Shown: positions 1 to 7,212 of the stretch, piece by piece | Layout of the letters: each line of letters starts with the position of its first letter | Numbering within the stretch: the first letter of the stretch is position 1 | Notes under the pieces: model-generated | The model's database searches: none | Told to the model about the DNA's origin: nothing | Seen by the model: only the letters and a program-made list of their open reading frames with translations | Position numbers and translations under genes: made by a program | NCBI GenBank assembly: GCA_004151065.3 | Contig: NWUY0300008407.1 | Coordinates: 8,349-20,394 of the forward strand | Direction: 5' to 3' | Origin: Larix sibirica | Taxonomy: Eukaryota; Streptophyta; Pinopsida; Pinales; Pinaceae | DNA length: 12,046 bases

Positions 1-240
1 TCCGGGGCTTCCAGGGATGGGTCACTGGATCACACAACCCCCACCTTGTTCTATCATTCTGGTGGCTCTTTCGTCAATACTGAGGCTCATGCCTCTCCTT
101 CAGGCCACCATCCACACCCTCCTGGTCCTCCAGTTCAGCAGCGCCCTCTCTCCTTGGTTGTCTTTGATGATTGACGTCATCCTTCTTCCAGGCCTACATT
201 GCTTGATTAGGGGGGGGCGTTGAGGGATTTTCACTACTAT
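1..240. other. Unassigned GC-richer segment beyond the LINE break
   Basis: This stretch has about 55% G+C over its first 180 bases, clearly above the rest of the window. On the plus strand, frame 1 is open from base 1 to a TGA at 172-174 and would encode a peptide rich in His, Pro, Gly and Ser. Another plus frame is open from 17 to 223 but is strongly hydrophobic and looks like a by-product. I recognise no family in either. The palindrome TGACGTCA lies at 172-179 and a run of eight G at 210-217. The endonuclease reading frame of the adjacent LINE does not continue recognisably into this segment, so it may be a different element or host sequence joined at a break near 240. It could be the edge of a gene or retroelement lying outside the window. 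Confidence 0.35.
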
Positions 241-245
241 TGGGG

Positions 246-701
246 TTAGATGGGGAATGACGTCCCCCCCTTGCCCCATCTAAAGTTCAGGTCTCCTGCA
301 ATAATTAGGTTGGGAATATTCAGTATATCGCCATTCTCTAAATCATTCCAATAGGGTTCCCTATCTTTATAAGGCCCACAGATATTCAACACAAATAAGG
401 CAGTAGCACTATGATGAAAATTTCCTTCCATAAGGAGGCCTCCCATGGTTTTGTAAGCCTTAAAAGAGGTATTAAAAGGATTCCATCCTGACAATAACCC
501 CACAGAAAATCCCACTGATTCAATAGCACAAAAATACCACCCAGGAAGAATCTTCGAAAAAGTATCCACAACATGAGAAGCATAACACATCGTTTCCTGA
601 ATAATGATAACATCAAGGCCAATAAACTTTATAAAATTGGAGATGGCCCTAACCTTGGAAGCCCCTCCAATACCTCAAATGTTAAAAGAAAGGAGATACA
701 T
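246..701 (-). pseudogene. LINE ORF2 N-terminus: endonuclease domain fragment, broken
   Basis: This is the start of the LINE ORF2 polyprotein, whose endonuclease nicks target DNA to prime reverse transcription. The ATG is at 701-699, about 75 bases after ORF1 ends. After eight codons a TGA (677-675) interrupts the frame, probably from an Arg codon CGA; the frame then stays open to a TAA at 248-246. Visible family motifs, in order, are Gln-Glu-Thr at 599-591 (the Glu is the usual metal-binding residue), Asn-Ile-Cys-Gly-Pro at 386-372 (family form Asn-x-Tyr-Gly-Pro, so Tyr to Cys here), and Gly-Asp-Leu-Asn at 296-285 (catalytic Asp and Asn). About 150 codons remain of a domain normally near 230, and the C-terminal Ser-Asp-His part is missing. 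An internal ATG at 590 gives a shorter open frame but is not the original start. Confidence 0.85.
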
Positions 702-1120
702 TAAGACAACCCCTGTAAGGGTTGCTCTTCTCTAAGGGCCCTGGACTAGTTCTCACATAGATTACTAGAAGACATTCATGTTACATCTATACGTTTAGAA
801 AGAGGGATAAATGAATCTCCCACCTCGAGATCTTTTTTCTTCTTAGATTTCTTTCGAATAGTGACATTTTGACAACGAATTGAAGGAGTGATATTTTTAT
901 TAGAGGACAGAGGGTTTTGGGAGAAAATTGTAAGAAGGGATTTCTGAACAGGGTTAGTTAAGAGGGATTGTGAGAAATTTTTCGGACTAGAATTAAATTC
1001 AATACCATCCCAACTATTTTGAACAGGAGCAGCTTCTGAAACCCCGGGATACTCAGGCTCTATCATCCCATCCGAATTTAAACCACCATCTAAGACAGGG
1101 CTAGGGTTACCATCCACCAT

Positions 1121-1290
1121 CTTATCTAAATCCTCAAGTATATTTCTAGCAGTCGGTTTTGAAATACTATTCCTAATGTCTAGGGATTTTTCAGCCGATA
1201 GATAGAAATCCAATTCAGCTTTTGTTACCCCTTCATAAATAATATAAGGCTCGCCAACTAGCATACCTGGGGTATCAGTACCATTCTTTA
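1121..1290 (-). repeat. Tandem duplication inside LINE ORF1, copy proximal to ORF2
   Basis: This segment matches 1331-1500 at an offset of 210 bases with scattered substitutions. Both copies encode about 58 nearly identical residues containing the blocks IIYEGVT, AELDFYL, AEKSLDIRNSISKP and ILEDLDK. This copy stays in frame with the rest of the ORF1 C-terminus, so it probably represents the original reading. The ~40 bases between the copies include a second small echo (CATTCTTTAACA at 1280-1292 and 1302-1313), suggesting slippage or a staggered repair event. Confidence 0.85.
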
Positions 1291-1330
1291 ACAAAGAAAC
1301 TCATTCTTTAACAGATAAAATCCAGAGTAT

Positions 1331-1500
1331 CTTATCTAAATCCTCAAGTATATTTCTAGTAGTCGGTTTTGAAATACTATTCCTAATGTCTAGGGATTTT
1401 TCAGCCAATAGATAGAAATCCAATTCAGCTTGTGTTACCCCTTCATAAATAATAGAAGGCTCGTCAAGTAACATACCTAGAGTATTAGTACCAGTTTTTA
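1331..1500 (-). repeat. Tandem duplication inside LINE ORF1, copy proximal to the zinc knuckle
   Basis: This is the partner of 1121-1290. It reads in the same frame as that copy (start ATG at 1504-1502, exactly 210 bases from the ATG at 1294-1292) but ends at a stop at 1303-1301 after an unrelated tail. The two copies share most bases, with changes such as Thr/Ala and Leu/Ser in the peptide. The divergence shows that the duplication is not recent and cannot be a simple assembly error. Confidence 0.85.
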
Positions 1501-1590
1501 CCATTCTTTTCCAAGGGTGTAAATGACTCCGGATTCAGAAGGCGAGGCATAGGAATGTTCCTTACTTGAACGACCTTGAATAAAAAAAGG

Positions 1591-1632
1591 GCATCGAGCT
1601 TTAATATGGCTCGTATTCTGACAGTGAAAGCA
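1591..1632 (-). other. CCHC zinc knuckle (zf-CCHC_4 type) of LINE ORF1
   Basis: Translated on the minus strand, these 14 codons read Cys-x2-Cys-x4-His-x4-Cys with all four zinc ligands intact (Cys codons at 1632-1630, 1623-1621 and 1593-1591). It sits directly after the DUF4283-like region, spaced by the sequence Gly-Leu-Pro-Ala-Glu-Val and a Trp-Gly block, as usual in plant LINE ORF1 and related proteins. Zinc knuckles of this kind bind single-stranded nucleic acid. The motif itself is undamaged although the gene around it is broken. Confidence 0.85.
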
Positions 1633-2363
1633 TCGAAAATTGATGTTTCGATAGTCTAAATTTTGTCGAAATGTCTTAGCACCCCACTTGATATCAACCT
1701 CAGCTGGGAGGCCCTTTCATATATCAAATTCCACCATCATACTAGCAATCCATTTGTCAATGCCAAAAACCATACTTTTTCCCACTCTGATAAACCTTCC
1801 AACGAAATTACCCATATCTTCAAAATTATTTTGAGTCCATAGCTCAAAAGGAAAGCCAGACATTAAAACCCACAAATGCCTTCTTGTCAGCTTCTCCATT
1901 TAAGTACCAGATATCCAACTTTTAAAATCCAAGTACGTTCCAATATAGAGGGTATGGAATCCTCGGTCGGAAATATGAAAATAATCCATCCCTTTGATGG
2001 AATGCTGGTCCTCGGAGGAAGGGAAAATTCTGGTCCCCATGTACTGTTCACTCATTCAATCAGATCCTTGTGAGAGACCTTAGCTCCCTCAACCTTCCCG
2101 ACTACAGCCTGTTTTGAAAGTATACTAACCCTGTCCAAATTAACATCCAGACCTAAAACGAAGTCACCCACCTCAGATTTCGATTTGAAAGCTTTCAAAC
2201 GTCTATGAGCATGAGCTACCTCCCCCGACAATTTGTTTTTGGACCGATCAATCAAAGGACTAGCAAAAGACTCTGGAACCGAGTCGCATGAGACTATTGA
2301 AGGAAAACCTTTGTGTCTACCCTTAGGTGGAGTGATCGAGGGTTTTGGAGTCCCCGCCTCCAT

Positions 2364-2745
2364 ATGTGGGGATACAAAGACACATAGTACGAGCTGAAGA
2401 TACGTGTCAGATCAAAACAAATGGGTACAAAAAGGGGAAATGGAAAAAAACTCAGGACAACTGAAACATAAAATAATGAAATAAGTGACACCAAAAAACA
2501 TCATCCTGACAACTAGGGTATGAATCAGCAAAAGCGAAAACACAACCAAAAACCAGTTCAGTTTGCAGTGAAAAAACAAAGAAACTTCCCACTTTTTTTA
2601 GTCTTGGTTGGTACTAGACCAACCGAGAGGTTGGTGGACTCCAAGATGCTGCAAACATCCCCGGATTAGGATGCGAATCGTCTTCCAACTCTGAAAACCC
2701 TATTCCCTAGAGCTCTAAACCCTAGATCCATCCCTCCATCTTGTT
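2364..2745 (-). other. Probable LINE 5' leader / internal promoter region
   Basis: This lies upstream of the ORF1 ATG on the minus strand and has no long open frame of its own that looks genuine. Plant LINEs carry an internal promoter in this region. Two copies of AAACCCTA, the plant telo-box core, lie at 2695-2702 and 2717-2724 (TAGGGTTT in the LINE direction). An inverted repeat GGTTGGT/ACCAACC is at 2606-2624. The outer boundary is a guess based on where composition changes to AT-rich sequence. An open frame at 2294-2494 on this strand overlaps the ORF1 start in another phase and I do not count it as a gene. Confidence 0.5.
2606..2635. repeat. Short hairpin GGTTGGT-ACTAG-ACCAACC plus a third repeat
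   Basis: GGTTGGT at 2606-2612 pairs perfectly with ACCAACC at 2618-2624 around a five-base loop. A third GGTTGGT follows at 2629-2635 and could pair alternatively with the middle arm. It falls in the LINE leader, where RNA structure could matter for translation, but no function can be shown. Confidence 0.5.
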
Positions 2746-2776
2746 CAAAAGTTTCTAAACTTACAAAAATAAACCT

Positions 2777-2851
2777 CTACTTATCAAAGTCAAACTTGGA
2801 TAATCATTTTAAAAAGAATTTCAGTAAAAGTAACAAGTGTGTGAGGCTAAA
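2777..2851 (+). repeat. Diverged direct repeat, copy 1
   Basis: This segment aligns with 3114-3189 at an offset of about 337 bases. Shared blocks are CTTATCAAAG, TTGGATAA, TAAAAGTAACAA and GTGAGGCTAAA, with substitutions between them. It ends at a T10 run (2854-2863) followed by an A9 run (2871-2879). The bases between 2852 and 3113 hold no gene I can support. Confidence 0.65.
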
Positions 2852-2985
2852 TCTTTTTTTTTTCCAGAAGAAAAAAAAATCTCTTGCTATTCATTAATTA
2901 AATAAGAAACTACAAATATCTCTTATCCCATCAATAATGTCTTCTCATATGTTTTACGTTTGCCCATGTTGATCCAAATGTCCAA

Positions 2986-3249
2986 ATGTCCTTTAACATT
3001 TTGTTGCTAGGATTAGTTCATCATGTAGATACAATTACAAAAATGTACATTAAAAAATGCTGTCGTAACTTACTGTCCGAACATGAAGCTATAGAGGCAA
3101 AAAAATATTATTTCCACTTATCAAAGCCAAAGTTGGATAACTATTTAACCAAGAATCTCATTAAAAGTAACAATTCCGTGAGGCTAAAATGCACTTATAA
3201 CTTGCCACACGATTCCATATTTGGCTCCGGAATGTGCCTATTATTGTAA
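2986..3249 (+). other. 87-codon open frame, doubtful gene
   Basis: An ATG-started frame runs to TAA at 3247-3249. I recognise no domain. The peptide is basic in the middle, with two Cys next to each other near residue 25 and a hydrophobic C-terminal end. Its second half is made from the diverged direct repeat copy 2 (3114-3189), whose partner at 2777-2851 is not kept open. That argues against selection for coding and for chance or repeat-derived sequence. No splice sites or promoter were identified. Confidence 0.12.
3114..3189 (+). repeat. Diverged direct repeat, copy 2
   Basis: Partner of 2777-2851, in the same orientation. The similarity suggests an old local duplication or two members of one dispersed repeat family landing near each other. 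It lies within the doubtful 2986-3249 open frame. Confidence 0.65.
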
Positions 3250-3328
3250 ATACGTACAATAGAGTTTGACGTGATCATTGATGTTTATGAACAACTTTGT
3301 GCAAATCATTACAATGGCAAATCTTCTC

Positions 3329-3665
3329 AAGTGTCGTAAAATAACATATTGTTAAGAGGTGGACGTAAATGATATTTGGTTATGGAATGCTTCATATTCC
3401 TCATGTTGTGTTGTATATATCTCTATAATATTATTATATTATAATTAGTTAAATACTATATATATGTTATTCCATATCCATATTATTACATTACAATATA
3501 TATGTTATTCCATATCCATATTATTACAAGTCTCGTAAAGTACCATATTGTTAAGATGTGAACGTAAATGATAGTTGTTTATGGAATGCTTCATATTCCT
3601 CATGTTGTGTTGTATAATTAGTTAAATACTATATATATATATTATTCCATATCCATATTACTACA
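3329..3665 (+). repeat. Tandem pair of a ~150-bp AT-rich unit with an extra 32-bp sub-repeat
   Basis: Unit A (3329-3490) and unit B (3528-3665) begin at an offset of 199 bases. They share long blocks such as ATATTGTTAAGA, GGAATGCTTCATATTCC and AATTAGTTAAATACTATATA. Unit A has an insertion of about 22 AT-rich bases around 3418-3440. The right end of the unit (TTCCATATCCATATTA core) occurs three times: 3459-3490, 3497-3528 and 3634-3665. The middle one is a separate local duplication. This is minisatellite-like non-coding DNA. Confidence 0.8.
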
Positions 3666-3819
3666 AAAATATATCGATAAAAAAATGGAACCATTATATG
3701 AAAGATAAATTTTTAAAAAAATATCTATAAAGAAATGGAACCACTGTATGAAAAATAAATTTGAAAAAAAATATCTATAAAGAAATAGAACCATTATATG
3801 AAAGATAAATTTTAAAAAA
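3665..3819 (+). repeat. Three-copy tandem repeat with exact 50-bp period
   Basis: The word ATATCKATAA starts at 3671, 3721 and 3771, exactly 50 bases apart, and each is followed by an AGAAATGGAACCA-like block and ATATGAAAGATAAATTT-like sequence. Unit 1 has CGATAAAAAAAT where the others have CTATAAAGAAAT. Units differ by a few substitutions and keep the period without indels. No coding role is seen. Confidence 0.85.
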
Positions 3820-3984
3820 AGGTTTATTATTTAAAGAAAAAAAGTGTAACTAGGACGGTTAGGGTGTCAATTGAAAAGGAAACCGAATCCCATTTTCTTG
3901 ATTTTGGGAAGGGAATGATGGTATATCTATTTTTTTGTTAACAAAGAGAGGGGGTGATCTCTCTCTAGAGGGAGAACCATTGTG
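3820..3984 (+). other. Single-copy left flank of the large duplication
   Basis: No gene is seen here. The stretch contains GTGTAAC at 3844-3850, a TATA-like GGTATATCTA near 3920-3929, and a CT/AG-rich imperfect palindrome at about 3958-3973. If the LTR seen at 5332 begins before the duplicated unit, the TG at 3845 is one possible start, giving an LTR of about 1.49 kb; this is speculation, since no second LTR exists to test it. Confidence 0.3.
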
Positions 3985-5335
3985 AATACTTGTTTTTAAT
4001 TATATACCTCTTTGTGTCTTTGTGTTTTGGGAGGATGGCTTCTTGGCGAAGAGAGCTATCTCTATCTTCTTTCAGATTTATATTGTTGTTTTTTAGGAGT
4101 AATTGTGTATTATTAATTCTATACAAAATGCATATTAGTTTACGTTTAGATAGAGGATCGATGTCACATTGTGTTCTTTTAATAGTTAGATGACTCGGGG
4201 GTGGCCTCTTAGATGAAAGAGTATAGGTTGGTGCCTACAATTGGGTGGAAGGTCGAAGTTGCACATTCAGTTGTCCAAGTACATCTTTTTTTGAGATAAG
4301 TATTCATACTTAATATATTGTTATGGTTTTGTGATGTCAATTAATTAAGATGAGCGATGCCTCTTTAATTCTTGTTATTATTTCTTAATCATGAATAGTT
4401 AAAATAGTGTTATTTAAAAAATCTCATTAGCATAAAGCATATTGAATAATACCGACTTGCAAAAGGGTTTGATAGTCTTATGGAAAAATGGTAAACATAG
4501 AAGATTAAGTAAATTCAATAATATGTTTGTCAACCATGAGAAGATTATTGTTGTATAAATAATATGAATAAATATTGTTTAATCAAATAAGTTTAAATAG
4601 GGACTTGATTGATGATATCATTACATAAAAGTAGTTAAATATTAAATATTACAATAGTTTTTTTATTAACTAGTTAGCCCTTATACTTTAACTGTGAATG
4701 TCGAACCAAAATAAGATAAATTGTTGGAAAGTAAGGGATTACTTTGTTAAATCTGTATCTGATTATGAGATTGTTTTGTAACTAATAAAGTGTTTTCTTT
4801 TCACGGAATTTAAAGTTACTACATGGAAAGATACATTAAATAAGCAGAAGTGATTAATAGAGCTTTAACATGGTGTAATCTTAATCGCGTGAAAATAATC
4901 TAAAGATACATGATTTCAAGCACTTTAAATGAACTTGGTATGGGTTTTGTTAAATCTTCTTGAATGGTGATTTTCATGAAATGATAATCCTCATATCTTT
5001 CTTTATAAATAGAAAATCATTATAAATGGTAAATACCATTGTTATAACTTGATAGTGAGAGGATTGAACGAATATTGTAGATGTTCAATGAGAATTGATG
5101 TTTTTATATGAATTCAAGTATCTATGTCATGTAAGATCTTATTATTTCGTTATATTCAGATAATAAATTTGTACATGTCATGACAATATGAAATCACTAC
5201 AATTATGTCCCTTGTTGCATGAATGGTATTGTACATGTATGGATTGACATCTAACATGTCTTGATTAAAGTTTTAAAGAAAAAATTTACACCCCACACTC
5301 AACTGGTTATTAGGGGTAATGGAGGTGTAACAAAA

Positions 5336-5347
5336 TGGTATCAGAGC
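5336..5347 (+). other. LTR-retrotransposon primer-binding site (initiator-Met tRNA), copy 1
   Basis: TGGTATCAGAGC is complementary to the 3' end of plant initiator-Met tRNA and is the usual primer site of plant LTR retrotransposons. It lies three bases after a CA-ending sequence (5331-5332), the standard placement after a 5' LTR. The two nearest copy differences (5294 and 5313) lie just inside the LTR end, leaving the primer site identical in both copies. Confidence 0.8.
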
Positions 5348-5720
5348 ATGAGTTACAACGCTAGACCTTTAGATGGGCCAAAAATAAGGTAAAGTACAGG
5401 TAAACTAATTTACAAGGGTATAAATAGTGATATAGTGATCAGGAGAAGTTTTTTTTCTCTTACCTTGATTCATTCTTAAATGAAGTTTTATAAATTATTG
5501 TAGGTCATGTTTATTTTGTTTATTTTGTTTATCCTTGCTAATGTTTTGTGAGAATGAATGATAACGGGTTGAGATAATGTTAACCATTAGCTAAAGAAAT
5601 TTTCAAGGAAGGAAACATCCTTGATAAAGATATTTCTTCTCTTCGTGTTATTACATTCATGTTGCATTATTGAGCATGGAAATGATTGTGAAATGTGTTC
5701 ATAAATGAATATAAATAGGA

Positions 5721-5839
5721 ATGAATGCATTCATGATATCAACATGATGTGTGTTTGAAAGTTGGACTGCTTTGATAGAGTGCATCAAAGATGTACTTGC
5801 ATGTGTACATGCATTTACTATTTCATGATTGAATCATGA
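5721..5839. repeat. Cluster of three short near-perfect palindromes
   Basis: Within 120 bases there are ATGAATGCATTCAT (5721-5734, perfect), TGCATGT-GT-ACATGCA (5798-5813, 7-base arms) and TCATGATT-G-AATCATGA (5823-5839, 8-base arms). The same cluster recurs at 8949-9067 in the second copy. Such sites could be cruciforms or dyad binding sites, but short ATG/CAT palindromes are also common in AT-rich DNA. Confidence 0.5.
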
Positions 5840-6871
5840 TGATTGAAATGATTAAAAATATGTTAAAGTCTAAATTAATGACTGATGGTCTCCCTATTAT
5901 GTGCTAACATAAGAGATAGCATGAGAATTAAGTTTTGTATCCAAAAATAGAGAAGGATCAATGATCATTAGTTGGTAAAGCTAACAAAGAAAAACAATAA
6001 GACTTCTTGATAGACTAAGGAACCGTAACATAAAATGTGACATAATAATTATTTTAAATAAAGTGATTAAATTGTTAATATACTTATTATGTGTTAAAAA
6101 GTGAAAAACAATCTATAAAATACATTATGCTTAGAGAAGATTAATGTATGTTCCAGAAAAGAGCAATAGAGAATGGATGTATAGAGTTAACCTTGTACTG
6201 AAATAGCTAACATATAGATATTGACTTCATTGTAGAGTGAGAGGTATGTTGGAATGCTTATGCATGAAAAACTAATGTTTTATTCATACAATGTGTAAAA
6301 CTGGAAAACTATAATGTCTTAATTGTATGTCTTGACTTATAATGAAAGAAGTCCTGATAATTGATAAACAATTCCTTTGCTATAATAACCGTATGACTGG
6401 TATGTTTATTATGCCTAGATGATGGTATTTATGGACAAGTATAAATAAGAAAGATGTTTCCAAGAAAGTTATGAAAGTTATGTTATGCAGTTACTTTATC
6501 TTTGCCAATAATTGCAAACCAAGGAGGTATGATAGACTAAGTGTGGACAGGTGATTTTAGGTTTCTTTTGAAAGATTGGTACACATACATTGTTGTAAGA
6601 TTGTATTATAAATGCACATGTATGATATCTTTTTACATGATAAGTAAGAAACGTAATGATTGAAAATTTCCGATTATGAAAAATGAAAATTATAACTAAA
6701 ACTTGCAGATGATTGAATTAGGATTAACACATGAACTAAGTGCATTTATGTAGGACATATCTATGAATGTCAGGCAACTAAAATATTAAACAACTAGAAA
6801 TAAATGTAAGTAAGCCTATTCGAGTAAAGAATTGCTTACGTATAATGATTATGTGAGGATTTTTGGTAATC

Positions 6872-6891
6872 CAAAGGATGAGAATCCTTTG
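6872..6891. repeat. Perfect 8-bp hairpin with GAGA loop, copy 1
   Basis: CAAAGGAT (6872-6879) pairs with ATCCTTTG (6884-6891) around GAGA, a GNRA-type tetraloop if transcribed. A second weaker hairpin, AGAAGG-GAGTA-CCTTCT, is at 6976-6992. No poly-U tract follows, so it does not look like a terminator. A function in a retroelement RNA is conceivable but unproven. Confidence 0.5.
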
Positions 6892-7211
6892 AGCAAATCA
6901 GAGAGGACGCCTTGGGTTATAAGTCTTTTGAATGACTAAAGCGTGAAAGTTTTTTCTACGTTGAATAACATCTAGAGAAGGGAGTACCTTCTTGGTGTTT
7001 TGTGAAGTGGGTAATGTGGACCTAAACTTGGAAAATCATGAAAACTCTCATTACACTAAGAAATTACATTGGAAATTATTCAATTAATGAAAAAAAGGAC
7101 TAAGCATAAAACTTAAGAAAATTTAGTAATGTGGGATAGATTTGGTATATATTGTTATAGATGACCTATGAGTTCAAGTTTAGTTGATTCATACGCAAAG
7201 AATCTCTATGG

Positions 7212-7212
7212 N
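7212..7212. other. Single undetermined base N at the seam of the tandem duplication
   Basis: The only ambiguous base I noticed in the window sits exactly between the end of copy 1 (CTCTATGG) and the start of copy 2 (AATACTTG). That placement suggests a contig join or an unresolved junction rather than a random poor base call. Confidence 0.95.

Larger units (their letters stand above)
776..2363 (-). pseudogene. LINE ORF1: nucleic-acid-binding protein with DUF4283-like region and CCHC zinc knuckle, inactivated
   Basis: ORF1 proteins of plant LINEs bind the element RNA and form the ribonucleoprotein particle. The likely ATG is at 2363-2361. A hydrophilic N-terminal part runs to a TGA at 2054-2052, where a Trp would fit. 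The same frame continues to 1887 with DUF4283-like sequence (Trp-Gly-Pro and Gly-Trp-Ile-Ile blocks). A frame change at about 1887-1899 leads into the second DUF4283 part, with the blocks RHLWVL, GFPFELW and VGRFIRVGK. A TGA at 1719-1717 follows, then the zinc knuckle at 1632-1591 and a TAA at 1500-1498. A further frame change at about 1498-1508 enters the C-terminal part, which is tandemly duplicated with a stop at 1303-1301 between the copies. The last part (1294-776) ends with a Lys-rich cluster, RKKSKKKKD, that could act as a nuclear signal. In total there are three stops and two frame changes. Confidence 0.85.
246..2745 (-). mobile_element. Degraded L1-type LINE retrotransposon, 3' part missing
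   Basis: Read on the minus strand, the segment has the order expected of a plant L1-clade LINE: a non-coding leader, an ORF1 with a DUF4283-like region and a CCHC knuckle, a gap of about 75 bases, then an ORF2 starting with an apurinic-endonuclease-like domain. The order and the motifs are visible directly; the family assignment rests on known plant LINE architecture. ORF2 stops inside the endonuclease, so reverse transcriptase, RNase H, 3' UTR and poly(A) are absent. LINE insertions are usually 5'-truncated, so losing the 3' side implies a later deletion or rearrangement near 240. I could not identify target-site duplications. The outer limit at 2745 is approximate. The copy is dead. Confidence 0.85.
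3985..7211 (+). repeat. 3,227-bp tandem duplication, copy 1
   Basis: The segment is repeated at 7213-10439 at a constant offset of 3,228 bases. Comparing the copies base by base by eye, I found three substitutions and no indels: T4117/A7345, C5294/G8522 and G5313/A8541. That is about 99.9% identity. The unit is AT-rich and has stops in all frames; its longest plus frame (TTG at 3990 to TGA at 4191-4193, 67 codons) shows no known domain. It contains an LTR 3' end and primer-binding site (5336-5347), several short perfect inverted repeats and nothing recognisable as gag or pol. Confidence 0.95.

Noticed and set aside
172-179. TGACGTCA as a bZIP/CRE regulatory site
   Set aside because: A single 8-bp match with no promoter or gene start beside it; chance occurrence cannot be excluded.
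17-223. 68-codon hydrophobic plus-strand frame
   Set aside because: The hydrophobic run looks like what a T/C-rich strand gives by chance; no signal-peptide layout or family match was seen, and another frame over the same bases looks more protein-like.
386-622. 78-codon minus-strand frame
   Set aside because: It overlaps the LINE endonuclease in a different phase; the endonuclease frame carries the family motifs and explains the sequence.
2853-2881. T10 run followed by an A9 run, as a possible hairpin or retroelement tail
   Set aside because: No element end, target-site duplication or coding sequence adjoins it; paired homopolymer runs are common in AT-rich plant DNA.
3665-3819. Three regularly spaced repeats as a CRISPR-like array
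   Set aside because: The 50-bp units are contiguous with no unique spacers between conserved repeats, there are no cas genes, and the context is plant retroelement DNA.
3990-4193. 67-codon plus-strand open frame, repeated at 7218-7421
   Set aside because: It starts only with TTG, has no recognisable domain, and its second copy exists only because the whole 3.2-kb block is duplicated; one substitution between copies changes a residue. Duplication of the frame is not evidence of coding.
6243-6300. Faint resemblance of one frame to the RNase H region of Ty3/gypsy pol
   Set aside because: Only a few residues could be aligned by eye, with a stop inside, and no neighbouring pol motifs were found in order. 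This is too weak to call.
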